Shown here piece by piece: positions 35,285-43,625 of a DNA stretch of 64,000 bases. The stretch's first letter is position 1. Every line of letters starts with the position of its first letter. The stretch covers positions 1-64,000 of the forward strand of contig JAICQO010000019.1 of NCBI GenBank assembly GCA_025937835.1, read 5' to 3'. The position numbers and the translations under genes are program-made. A model generated the notes under the pieces. The model was not told the DNA's origin. It was given only the letters and a program-made list of their open reading frames with translations, and made no database searches. The stretch is from Polyangiaceae bacterium (GTDB taxonomy: Bacteria > Myxococcota_A > Polyangia > Polyangiales > Polyangiaceae).

Positions 35285-36904
35285 TTGGGCGACGACACTC
35301 TGGTCCCCGGCCGAGTCATCTCGGGACGCTTCCGCTTGCAGCACATGCTCGGCCGCGGCGGCATGGGCAGCGTTTGGGAGGCGTACCACCTCGCGCTCGA
35401 GACCGAGATCGCGATCAAGTTCCTCGATCCGCAGCTCTCGAGCCGGACGGACATCCGCTCACGCTTCGCGCAGGAAGCCACGGCGGCGGCGAGGATCAAG
35501 AGCTCGCACGTGGTCGGCATCCTCGACTACGGGTTCACGGAAGACGGCCGCGGCTTCATCGCGATGGAGCTCTTGAAGGGCGAGGACCTCGCGCAGCGCA
35601 TCGATCGGCTGGGCGGACTGACGCCGCCGGAAGCCGCCGAGATCGTCACGCAAGCCTGCCGCGGCCTCACCAAGGCGCACCAGATCGGCATCGTCCACCG
35701 CGATCTCAAGCCCGAGAACCTGTTCGTGGTCGAGGACGACGACGGCGTGCTCGTGAAGATCCTCGACTTCGGCATCGCCAAGGCCGTCGGCCTGAGCAGC
35801 GGCTCCGCGCACAAGACCGACACGGGGCAAATCCTCGGGACTCCGTTGTACATGAGCCCCGAGCAGGCGCTCGGACGCTCGATCGACTCGCGCTCGGACC
35901 TGTACTCGCTGACGGTGGTCGCGTACCGGGCCCTCGCCGGCCGCCCGCCGTTCGTGTGCGAGGCCGTCGGAGAGCTGATCGTGGCGGTCAGCACGCTGGT
36001 CGCGCCGCCGCCCTCGACCTTCAACCCCACGCTCCCGGCGTCGCTCGACGCCTGGTTTGCGGGGATGATGTCGAAGGATCCGAACGCGCGCTCGTGCCAG
36101 ACCGCGCGGGAGCTGGCCGAGTCGTTCGAGGCGGCCTGCCGGAGCTCACCCGCCTCCGCTGCCCGCGCCTCGAGCAGCAACCCGCGCGTGCTCGCGAACG
36201 CCTACACGCCCACGGTCCCCGAGACGCCGAGCGAGGGGATTTCTTCGCCCGGTGTCCACCGCACCGAGGCCGGCGTGACCGCGGGTGTGGCGCCCACCAC
36301 GCCCGTCGGCGAGCTCACCGATCGCACGACTCTGCCGAGCCAACGCCCGCGCCCGCACAAGCGACTCGGCACGGGTGTGGTGCTGCTCGGCGTCGCCGCT
36401 GCGGTCGCGATCAGCGCGCGCGGTTTGCTGCGCCCGGGTCCCGAGCCCGAAGCTGCCGAGCCGCTGCGCAGCGTCGTCGCTCCCGCTCCCGTCCCCGACG
36501 TCGTGCTGCAGCTCTCGGCTTCGCCCGCGAACGCGAGGCTCTGGCTCGACGGCAAGCCCGTGCCCAACCCGCACCTGGAGAAGCGCGCGCCGAACCCGGC
36601 GTCGCACGAGCTGCGGGCCGAGGCGCCGGGCCACGCGCCCGCACGCCAGACGTTCACGCTCGACCGGGACCAGCGCGTCGACCTGCGGCTCGAGCCCCTG
36701 CCGGCTCCCGCACGAACGGCCTCCGCCGCGCCGGCGACCCCGACGCCGAAAGCGCCTCGCGCCGTGGCCGTGCCCGTGCCCGCTCCTCCGCGCTCCGCCG
36801 CCCCACCGCCCTCCGCCGCAACGCCGGCACCGCCACCCGCGCCGCCCCCGAGCGAGCCCGCCAAATCCCCCTTCAAAATCGATCGCTCCGACCCATGGAA
36901 ATGA
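35285..36904 (+). CDS. Eukaryote-like Ser/Thr protein kinase 2
   Basis: A 539-residue kinase with TTG start. The kinase domain (residues about 12-275) has MLGRGGMGSVWEA, IAIKFLDP (Lys), HRDLKPENLF, LDFGIAKA (DFG) and GTPLYMSPEQALG. A Ser/Thr/Pro-rich linker is followed by one membrane helix (GTGVVLLGVAAAVAISARGLL), a PEGA-like beta domain (LQLSASPANARLWLDGKPVPN) and a Pro/Ala-rich tail ending FKIDRSDPWK. The PEGA-like part would face the periplasm. It overlaps the TPR/PEGA gene and stands between the exporters and the peptide precursors, so a regulatory role for the RiPP locus is likely (inference). Confidence 0.9.
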   Translation: MGDDTLVPGRVISGRFRLQHMLGRGGMGSVWEAYHLALETEIAIKFLDPQLSSRTDIRSRFAQEATAAARIKSSHVVGILDYGFTEDGRGFIAMELLKGEDLAQRIDRLGGLTPPEAAEIVTQACRGLTKAHQIGIVHRDLKPENLFVVEDDDGVLVKILDFGIAKAVGLSSGSAHKTDTGQILGTPLYMSPEQALGRSIDSRSDLYSLTVVAYRALAGRPPFVCEAVGELIVAVSTLVAPPPSTFNPTLPASLDAWFAGMMSKDPNARSCQTARELAESFEAACRSSPASAARASSSNPRVLANAYTPTVPETPSEGISSPGVHRTEAGVTAGVAPTTPVGELTDRTTLPSQRPRPHKRLGTGVVLLGVAAAVAISARGLLRPGPEPEAAEPLRSVVAPAPVPDVVLQLSASPANARLWLDGKPVPNPHLEKRAPNPASHELRAEAPGHAPARQTFTLDRDQRVDLRLEPLPAPARTASAAPATPTPKAPRAVAVPVPAPPRSAAPPPSAATPAPPPAPPPSEPAKSPFKIDRSDPWK

Positions 36905-37911
36905 CCTCCCGAGCGCTCGCCCTGGCCTTTCTGTTCGGCTCTGTCCCCGCGCTCGCCGCCGAGACGCCGCCGAGCGCGTCCGCTCCTGGCGAGTCGCCTG
37001 AATCGCCCGAATCGCCTCCTGCGAGCTCGGAGTCGGGCCCGGACATTTCCTCGCAGCTCCGAGAAGCGTCCGAGCGCTACCAGCGCGCGCTCAAGAGCTA
37101 CGACGACGGCAACTTCGACGCCGCCCTCGTCGAGTTCCGACGCGCCTACGAGCTCGCCCCCACCTTCCGCATTCTCTACAACCTCGGCGTCGTCAGCCTG
37201 GAGCTCCGCGACTACGCGAGCGCGCTCGGCTACTTCGAGCGCTACCTGGTCGACGGTGCCGCGTCGATCTCCGCCGAGCAGCGCGCGGAGGTGGAAAAGA
37301 AGATCCGCGACCTGTCGACGCACGTCGCGCACGTCACGGTCGTGGTCGATCTGCCCGGCGCCGAGATCGCCGTCGACGACCGCCCGGTGGGCGCCTCGCC
37401 GCTCGCGGCGCCGCTGCGCATCAACGCCGGCACGCGCAAGATCTCGGCGCGCGCCAGCGGGCGGGTGCCGGATGTGCGCGTGATCGAGCTCGCTGGCGGC
37501 GACTCCTCGCGCGTCGAGCTCAACCTGACGAACCCCCGCACCCCCGTGGCGGTGCTGCCGCCGCCGAGCGCCGAGCCGCCCTCTCGCCCCATCCCCTGGC
37601 TGGCCTGGGGCGGCACCGCGGTCCTGACCGGAGCCGCGGTGCTCGTCGGGCTGCAAGCCGTCGCGGCCGACCGCGACTACGACGACGCGCTCGACACCCC
37701 GGGTACGTCCCGGGAGCGCCTCGACGACGCCGACGCCAAGGCCACGCGCCTGAGCGTCGCCGCGGACGTGCTTGGCGTCGGGGCGCTCGCGCTCGGCGGC
37801 TACGCTCTCTATCTGACACTGCGCCCTGCCGAGTCGGCTTCCCCCGCCGCAGCGCTCGAGCTGGGGCTGGACCTGGGACCGCGGGGCGCGCGCCTCCGCG
37901 GCTCGTTCTGA
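36895..37911 (+). CDS. Exported TPR / PEGA-like membrane protein
   Basis: A 338-residue protein starting at ATG 36895 (ATG 36901, overlapping the kinase stop as ATGA, is equally possible). Signal peptide with cleavage near ALAAE. Residues about 60-140 hold two TPR units (YDDGNFDAALVEFRRAYELA). A PEGA-like beta segment follows (VVVDLPGAEIAVDDRPVGA). Two hydrophobic helices lie near the C-terminus (about 240-262 and 290-308). This kinase-plus-TPR/PEGA pairing repeats the one at 21.8-24.6 kb and fits a kinase with a periplasmic partner. Confidence 0.78.
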   Translation: MEMTSRALALAFLFGSVPALAAETPPSASAPGESPESPESPPASSESGPDISSQLREASERYQRALKSYDDGNFDAALVEFRRAYELAPTFRILYNLGVVSLELRDYASALGYFERYLVDGAASISAEQRAEVEKKIRDLSTHVAHVTVVVDLPGAEIAVDDRPVGASPLAAPLRINAGTRKISARASGRVPDVRVIELAGGDSSRVELNLTNPRTPVAVLPPPSAEPPSRPIPWLAWGGTAVLTGAAVLVGLQAVAADRDYDDALDTPGTSRERLDDADAKATRLSVAADVLGVGALALGGYALYLTLRPAESASPAAALELGLDLGPRGARLRGSF

Positions 37912-38081
37912 GCGCGCGAGCCCTCGAAGGGCCGGCCCTTGTCGCGCCGCCGTGGACCGTCTATGACCGTCGGAGTGTCGGGGGAAGGATCGACGAGCAT
38001 CCGGGACGGCGCACACACAGGTTTGGCTCGTGTCCCCGCGGCCGCGTGACAGCGCGTTCGCTTCGCCGAAAAGGAAAGCCG

Positions 38082-38345
38082 ATGACCTCCCGCAAGACCG
38101 ACAAGAAGCTCGAGCTCAAGGTAAAGCGCGTGCTGAAGACCAGCGTTCGCGGTGGCGTCGCCAAGTTTGGCGGCGAGATCGTCGCGGGCAGCGCCGTGGT
38201 GCAGACGCTGGCAGAGAGCGAAGAGGGGCAGTCTGCCGTGGCCTCGTCGAAGCGTTCGGGCAGCTACGGCAGCCGGATGCCCACCGACATCGGCGGCGCG
38301 ATCAGCGGCATCGTCGGTGGTGGCGGCTTCAAAGCCTCCGCCTGA
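38082..38345 (+). CDS. RiPP precursor peptide 1 (candidate)
   Basis: An 87-residue peptide with a good ribosome-binding site (AAGGA at 38071-38075) six bases before ATG 38082; the frame upstream is not used. The leader, residues 1-25, ends VRGG at 22-25. Aligned without gaps to precursor 2, it matches at 14 of 25 positions, including Leu10, Leu12-Lys13-Val14, Arg16-Val17-Leu18-Lys19-Thr20-Ser21 and Arg23-Gly24-Gly25. The core of 62 residues contains 10 Ser and 2 Thr, no Cys, and Gly-rich tail. It is the first of two, followed after 183 bases by precursor 2. Confidence 0.8.
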   Translation: MTSRKTDKKLELKVKRVLKTSVRGGVAKFGGEIVAGSAVVQTLAESEEGQSAVASSKRSGSYGSRMPTDIGGAISGIVGGGGFKASA

Positions 38346-38394
38346 TGTCGCCTCGGTCCCCCAAACACTAAAAGATCCTCACACGCTCGCGTTG

Positions 38395-38411
38395 GCCGGC
38401 CACTGGCCGGC
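38395..38411 (+). promoter_or_regulatory. Intercistronic hairpin between the two precursors
   Basis: GCCGGCC (38395-38401) and GGCCGGC (38405-38411) make a perfect 7-base stem with a 3-base loop in the 183-base gap between the precursor genes. No T-run follows, so it is not a standard terminator. It could stabilise the upstream message or slow elongation and so set different amounts of the two peptides or of the large dehydratase (inference). Confidence 0.4.
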
Positions 38412-38528
38412 ACGCGAAACGACGTCGGGCGCTGCACGTAAGTGCGCTCAGTCGGCGCGCTCTGCGTTAGACTCGAGACCCCCTCGGCGCCCTGCCCCGG
38501 CCCGAGCCCGCCAAAGAAGGTTACCCCC

Positions 38529-38777
38529 ATGGACTCCATCGAACTCAAGAAGCCGCTCGATCTCAAGGTTCGCCGCGTCCTGAAGACGAGCCTGCGCGGC
38601 GGCACTGCCCGCACGCACATCGCCGGCGACATTTCCAACAACATCTCCGCCACGTTCGAGACTTCGCCCAATCCGCTGCCGCCTCCGCCCGACAACAGCG
38701 GCATCCCGAACTCGGCGACTGGCCCCGGCGGTGAGGGTGGTTCGTACAAGAGCCGCGGCGCCACCAGCAAGCGCTGA
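38529..38777 (+). CDS. RiPP precursor peptide 2 (candidate)
   Basis: An 82-residue peptide with ribosome-binding site AAGAAGG ending at 38520, eight bases before ATG 38529. The leader (1-25) ends LRGG and shares the fixed leader pattern with precursor 1. The core of 57 residues holds 8 Ser and 6 Thr, no Cys, and a Pro-rich middle (PLPPPP). Both cores contain the motif GSY-x-SR near their C-terminal third. The end of this gene overlaps the dehydratase gene by 47 bases in another frame, so the two are tightly coupled. Confidence 0.8.
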   Translation: MDSIELKKPLDLKVRRVLKTSLRGGTARTHIAGDISNNISATFETSPNPLPPPPDNSGIPNSATGPGGEGGSYKSRGATSKR

Positions 38778-41700
38778 CGCGAGCGCGCGCGGCTTCGATC
38801 TCGGCCGCCGCTACGAGGACTCCGGGTTCTTCGTTCTGCGAAGTCCGCTGCTGTCCTTGGACGAGCTCGTGGGATGGTCCGAGCGCGACGAAGGTGCGCT
38901 CGGCCGCGACGAGCTCGTCGCTCGCCTGCGCCGCGCCTTCGACCGGCCCGAGCTGCGTGAAGCGCTGCTGTTTGCCTCTCCCGAGCTCGAACAGCGGCTG
39001 CCGGCCTGGCTCGAGGGCAAGAGCCCGGATCCCAAGCTCGACCGCACGCTCGCTCGTTACTACTCGCGAGCCGCGAGCCGCTCCACGCCGTTCGGCCTGT
39101 TCGCGGGCATCTCGGTGGGCGCGATCGCCGAGCACGATGCGCTCGCGCTGGGCCCGATTTCGAGCCACCGGCGCCACACGCGGCTCGGCATGGCCTACCT
39201 GCTCGGCAGGCTGCGCGAGCTCGCCGCGCGAGAAGACGTCATCCCCCGCCTGCGCTTCGAGCCGAGCTCGACGCTGTACCGCGCCGCCGGACGGATCCGC
39301 TTCGCGACCCTGGCTGTCGACACGAAGCTCGGCGTCGCTCCCTCCTACCCGGTGATCGACGTCGAGCCGACGCCGCACCTCGAGGCCGCCCTGTCCCGCG
39401 CTCGGGATGGCGCGACGCTCGGTGAAATCGCGGCGGCGCTCGTCACCCCCGAGGTAGACGCGGAGCGCGCCGAGTCCTTCGTGCGCGAGCTCGTCGAGCA
39501 TCAGCTCCTGGTGCCCTGCTGGATCCCGCGCATGAGCGGGCCCGAGCCGTTCGACGCGGCAGCCGCGGCGTTGCGCGACGCGGGGCTCGAGTCGGAGGCA
39601 AGCTCGCTCGCGGCCGCGACCCGCAGCTTGGAGGAGCTCGACCGCGCACCTCCGGAGCGCCGTCTCGACGGCTACCGCGCGCTCGTCGCCGCGACGGTCG
39701 TGGGCGACCCGCCGATCGAGCCGTCGCAGCGCTTTCAGACGGATCTCGTCAAATCCGGAGCCGCGCTCGCGCTCGGGCGCTCGACGCTCGCGGCCTTGCT
39801 ACGCGCCGCCGAGCTCGTGCAGCGCGTCTCGACCAGCGGCGCCGATCCGCGGCTCGAGGAGTTCCGCGCCAAGTTCAGCCTGCGCTACGAGGGCCGCTTC
39901 GTGCCGCTGGTCGAGGCGCTCGATGCGGATCTCGGCATCGGCTACGACCGCTTCGACGCCGAGACCCAGGGCGAGCTGCTCGAAGATTTGCCGTTCTCGC
40001 GCAAACCGAGCGCCGTGGAGCGCTTCGACGCCTACGACGCCGCGCGCCTGTTCCTGCTGAATCGCGCGCTTTCTCGGGGCGAGCGTGTGCACGAGCTCGA
40101 CGACGAGGAGCTCGAAAAGTTTCCGCGGCGCGAGCCGGATCCGCTGCCCGAGTCGTTCGCCGTGCTGGCCCGCTTGGAACGAGCTCCCGAAGGCGAATCT
40201 CGAATCGTGGTGCCGCACGTGATCGCGCCATCGGCGGTGTCGCTGATGGCGCGCTTCTGTCACGCGAGCCCGGAGCTCACGGCCGCCGTGCAGCGTCACG
40301 TCGAGCTCGAGAGCGCGCGCGCCCGGGAGCCGCTGGTCGACGTCGTGCACATGCCCCACGGGCACGTCGCCAACATCCTGCTGCGCCCGGTGCTCCGCGG
40401 CTACGAGATCCCCTATCACGGCAAGTCCGGCGCCCCCGTCGAGCGACAGCTCCCGCTCGAAGATCTGTACGTGGGTGTCGAGGCGGGCCGCCTGGTGCTG
40501 CGCTCGAAGCGACTGGGACGGAACGTCACCGTCCGCATCAGCAACGCCCACAACTTCGAGGGCTGGTGGAACCTGCCGCTCTACCGCTTCCTCGGCGCGC
40601 TCCAGCTCCGGTACCACGGAGCTCTGGCGAGCGCCTTCTACTGGGGAGCGCTCGATTCGAGCCCATTTCTGCCGCGGCTCGTCCGCGGCGGCGTGGTGTT
40701 GTCGCTCGCGCGCTGGAACCTCGCGAAGGCCGAGCTCGGGCCGGCCGACGGGGGAGTGCAGAGGCTCCGGGAACGCCTGGATCTACCGCGCTGGGTCACG
40801 CTGTCCGACGGCGATCAGCGGCTAGCGATCGATCTCGACAATCCGCTCAGCGTCGAGATGTTGTGGCACGAGGTCCACCAGAAGAAGCACTTCTCGCTCG
40901 AGGAGCTGTGGCCGGCTCCGGAAGGCCTCGCCGCTTCGGGGCCCGAGGGTCGGTTCGCGAGCGAGGTGCTGGTGCCGTTCGTGCGTCGCGAGGCCGTCGC
41001 TGCCGAGCGGCCGTCGCCGCTGCCGCCGTCGCCACCCGCGCGCCCGCTGCTCGAGCTCGAGCGCGCCGCCCGCAGTCATCCGCCGGGCTCGGGCTGGCTC
41101 TATCTCAAGATTTACTCTGGGCGTTCGCGGCTGCGCGGCCTGCTCGAGCAAGCGGCAACAGCGCTTGCCTCGACGGCGCTCGCACCGCACGTGGAGCGCT
41201 GGTTTTTCGTGCCCTTCGCGGATCCGGAGCCGCACCTCAGGTTGCGGGTGCGCGGTGAGCCCAGAGCGCTGCTCGCGCGCGTTCTGCCGGCGCTCCACCG
41301 AGCCCTGGCCGAGGAATTCGCAAACGGCTCGATCGCGCGGCTCGAGCTCGCGACTTACGAACGCGAGCTCGAGCGCTACGCGGGAGTCGCCGCCACCGAG
41401 CTCGCCGAGCAGCTCTTCCATGCGGACAGCCTGGCCGTGGTCCAGCTCTCCGAGCTGCTCGAAGAGGACGGAGCGGCGTTCGAGCTCACGGTGCTCGGCA
41501 TCCACCGCCTGCTCCTCGATTTCGGCCTCGACGTCCAGGCGCGGCTCCGCTTCGCCAGGACGGCCGCCGACGACTACGGGAGTGAGTTCGGCGCCACGAC
41601 CGAGACCTGGAAGAAAATCGGCGAGAAGTTCCGCAAACACGGGCCGCGCCTGACGCAGCTGTTGTTCGGGGATTTGCCCGAGGAGGATCCGGTGCGGCGC

Positions 41701-41949
41701 GCGCAGGCGAGCTTCGACGCACGCTCCGAGCGCGCCGTGGCCGTGCGCCACGCCCTCGCGGAGCTCGGCCTGCCGACCGCCGAAATCGAGGAGCTTCTGC
41801 ACTCGTACGCGCACCTGCACGCGATCCGAGTGCTCGGGGATTCGGCGCGCTGGTACGAGCTCGTGGTGTACGACTTTTTGCGCCGGCTCTACGCGACCGA
41901 GGCGGCTCGGGCTAACATCCGGCCCTCCAAGAAGGGTTCCGCTTCGTGA
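38731..41949 (+). CDS. LanB-type lantibiotic dehydratase (glutamyl-tRNA-dependent)
   Basis: A full-length dehydratase of 1072 residues from GTG 38731; the next start candidates lie well downstream, after conserved sequence. It should glutamylate Ser/Thr side chains using glutamyl-tRNA(Glu), then eliminate to Dha/Dhb (known for NisB). Glutamylation domain: Arg37 in FFVLRSPLL, and Arg113, Arg117 and Thr119 in SRAASRSTPFG, the same spacing as NisB Arg83/Arg87/Thr89. Elimination domain from about residue 785: His835, Arg837, Arg839 in PHLRLR, Glu879 and Arg882 in YERELERY, and His1028 in YAHLHAIRVLG. No cyclase is adjacent. Confidence 0.9.
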   Translation: MRVVRTRAAAPPASADASARGFDLGRRYEDSGFFVLRSPLLSLDELVGWSERDEGALGRDELVARLRRAFDRPELREALLFASPELEQRLPAWLEGKSPDPKLDRTLARYYSRAASRSTPFGLFAGISVGAIAEHDALALGPISSHRRHTRLGMAYLLGRLRELAAREDVIPRLRFEPSSTLYRAAGRIRFATLAVDTKLGVAPSYPVIDVEPTPHLEAALSRARDGATLGEIAAALVTPEVDAERAESFVRELVEHQLLVPCWIPRMSGPEPFDAAAAALRDAGLESEASSLAAATRSLEELDRAPPERRLDGYRALVAATVVGDPPIEPSQRFQTDLVKSGAALALGRSTLAALLRAAELVQRVSTSGADPRLEEFRAKFSLRYEGRFVPLVEALDADLGIGYDRFDAETQGELLEDLPFSRKPSAVERFDAYDAARLFLLNRALSRGERVHELDDEELEKFPRREPDPLPESFAVLARLERAPEGESRIVVPHVIAPSAVSLMARFCHASPELTAAVQRHVELESARAREPLVDVVHMPHGHVANILLRPVLRGYEIPYHGKSGAPVERQLPLEDLYVGVEAGRLVLRSKRLGRNVTVRISNAHNFEGWWNLPLYRFLGALQLRYHGALASAFYWGALDSSPFLPRLVRGGVVLSLARWNLAKAELGPADGGVQRLRERLDLPRWVTLSDGDQRLAIDLDNPLSVEMLWHEVHQKKHFSLEELWPAPEGLAASGPEGRFASEVLVPFVRREAVAAERPSPLPPSPPARPLLELERAARSHPPGSGWLYLKIYSGRSRLRGLLEQAATALASTALAPHVERWFFVPFADPEPHLRLRVRGEPRALLARVLPALHRALAEEFANGSIARLELATYERELERYAGVAATELAEQLFHADSLAVVQLSELLEEDGAAFELTVLGIHRLLLDFGLDVQARLRFARTAADDYGSEFGATTETWKKIGEKFRKHGPRLTQLLFGDLPEEDPVRRAQASFDARSERAVAVRHALAELGLPTAEIEELLHSYAHLHAIRVLGDSARWYELVVYDFLRRLYATEAARANIRPSKKGSAS

Positions 41950-43625
41950 AGCTTGGCCTCGGGTTTCGGATCGTCTCGTTCACGGCCTGTGGGTTCGTGT
42001 TGCTGTCGTGCTCGCTCGCCCTGTCGCGCGACGACGACCAATGTTCCGACAGCCTCGACTGCCAGCGCTTCGGCTCGGAGTTCGTGTGCTCGACCGACCA
42101 CGTCTGCGTCACGTACACGAAGAGCGAACGCGGGGGCGACGGCGACGGCGGCGACGAATGCCGCACTCACGCCGACTGCGCGGCGAAGGTCGGCCCGTCC
42201 TTGTGCCGCGAGGGTGCGTGCCTGCCGCTCAACGAGCGCGACGTCGGCTGTGTCAGCTTGGATTGGGGCACGACTGCACCCAAGGACGGAACCGAGGTGG
42301 TGCCGATCGGCGTGCTGGCTCCACTCGGCGAGCTCGGAGCCACGTCGCGCCGCAAGTTCAGCGGCGCCGTCGGCACCGCCATCAACGAGCTGAACCGCGC
42401 GCGCGAGGAGCTCGGCGAGACGGCGCTGCCGGCGCTGGTAGCGGTGGCCTGCGACGAGAGCTCGGACGAGGCCGTGGCGTACCTGACGGAGACGCTCCGG
42501 GTGCGCGCGGTGATCGGCCCGGTCAGCGCCTCTCGAGCCGAGCACGTGGTCGATCGCAGCGGCGGAAACGCGGTGTTCTTCCTGCCCAGCGCCGACGGTC
42601 CGAACCTCTTGCCTCAAGCCAGCGACCCCAAGTCCTTGGTGGTCGGCTGCAAGCCGAACCGCGACGGGATCCAACCGCTGTTCTTGAGCGCCATCCGCGA
42701 GGTCACGGCGCGCGTCGAAGCCGAGACGGGTGAGCCAACGGAAACGGTGCTGGCCGTCAGTGAGGACGCGCCGACGGCCAGCTTCGCCGCCTCGCTGAAC
42801 GACAAGGACCTCGCTTCCGCCAACGTGCGGCGGCTCGAGTACATCGCGGGCCCGGGCGGCCGCGGCCTGGTCGGCGCGCTGCGCTCGCTGTCGCCGGCCC
42901 CGCACCTGTTGGTGGCCGCCTCCGGCGAAGACGACTGGGTCGGCAACATTTCGGCCGTCGACGGCGCGAGCTTTCGCGACAACGATTTCTATCCGTTCTA
43001 CTTCCTGGGCGAGAAGCGCTTCGAGCTCCTGGACACGCTCAGCGATCTCACCACTGCCGAGGGTTATCCGCGCCAGTACCATCGCGTGCTCGGACTCGAC
43101 TATCACAAGGACGAACGCAGCAAGCTCGCCTACGAAGACTTCCGCTTGGCCTTCGAGCTCGATCGCGGCGGCGGCGCGGGCTCCGAGCCGGAGCCTGGCC
43201 TGGAATACGCCTACGATTGCGCCTACGTCGCAGCTTACGCCATGACCGCAGCGCGCGAACGCCGGCTGTCGCAGGGCGAGCCCTCGCCGGACGCGATCGC
43301 CCTCTCGCTCGATGCCCTGGCGGGAGGCCGGGCCGTGCCGGTGCGCGCGCAGTCGATCGCCCAGGCCGTTGGCCTGCTCGCCGAGAACCGGGGAACGGCA
43401 GGCTCACTCGAGCTGCTCGGCAGCTCCGGCAAGCTCGACTTCTCGAGCGACGACTCGAGCGAGTCCGCTCGCCGCTACTACCGGCGCAGCACGCCCGACG
43501 GCGAGCTCTACTGCATCCCGAAGACCGGCTTGAAGACCTTCTGCGACACGGGTGTGGTGTTCCCGGTCGACGGCAGCGAGCCATCGGCGGACAACGGCAA
43601 GTGCGACTGCGCGGGGGCGCCGTGA
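41946..43625 (+). CDS. Surface lipoprotein with type-I periplasmic-binding (LivJ-like) domain
   Basis: A 559-residue protein starting at GTG 41946 (GTGA overlap with the dehydratase). The signal peptide has a lipobox-type end VLLSCS. A Cys-rich N-terminal module (residues about 30-100, about nine Cys) precedes a ligand-binding fold: PIGVLAPLGELG, VRAVIGPVSASRAE, VLAVSEDAPTASFAASL and HLLVAASGEDDW are the alternating strand/helix hallmarks of Leu/Ile/Val-type receptors. It probably binds a small ligand at the cell surface, in a module that could sense or protect against the locus's peptide (inference). Confidence 0.78.
   Translation: MKLGLGFRIVSFTACGFVLLSCSLALSRDDDQCSDSLDCQRFGSEFVCSTDHVCVTYTKSERGGDGDGGDECRTHADCAAKVGPSLCREGACLPLNERDVGCVSLDWGTTAPKDGTEVVPIGVLAPLGELGATSRRKFSGAVGTAINELNRAREELGETALPALVAVACDESSDEAVAYLTETLRVRAVIGPVSASRAEHVVDRSGGNAVFFLPSADGPNLLPQASDPKSLVVGCKPNRDGIQPLFLSAIREVTARVEAETGEPTETVLAVSEDAPTASFAASLNDKDLASANVRRLEYIAGPGGRGLVGALRSLSPAPHLLVAASGEDDWVGNISAVDGASFRDNDFYPFYFLGEKRFELLDTLSDLTTAEGYPRQYHRVLGLDYHKDERSKLAYEDFRLAFELDRGGGAGSEPEPGLEYAYDCAYVAAYAMTAARERRLSQGEPSPDAIALSLDALAGGRAVPVRAQSIAQAVGLLAENRGTAGSLELLGSSGKLDFSSDDSSESARRYYRRSTPDGELYCIPKTGLKTFCDTGVVFPVDGSEPSADNGKCDCAGAP

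Noticed and set aside
37971-38054. Short frame starting ATG at about 37971, possible third precursor
   Set aside because: No leader similarity to the two precursors and no ribosome-binding site.
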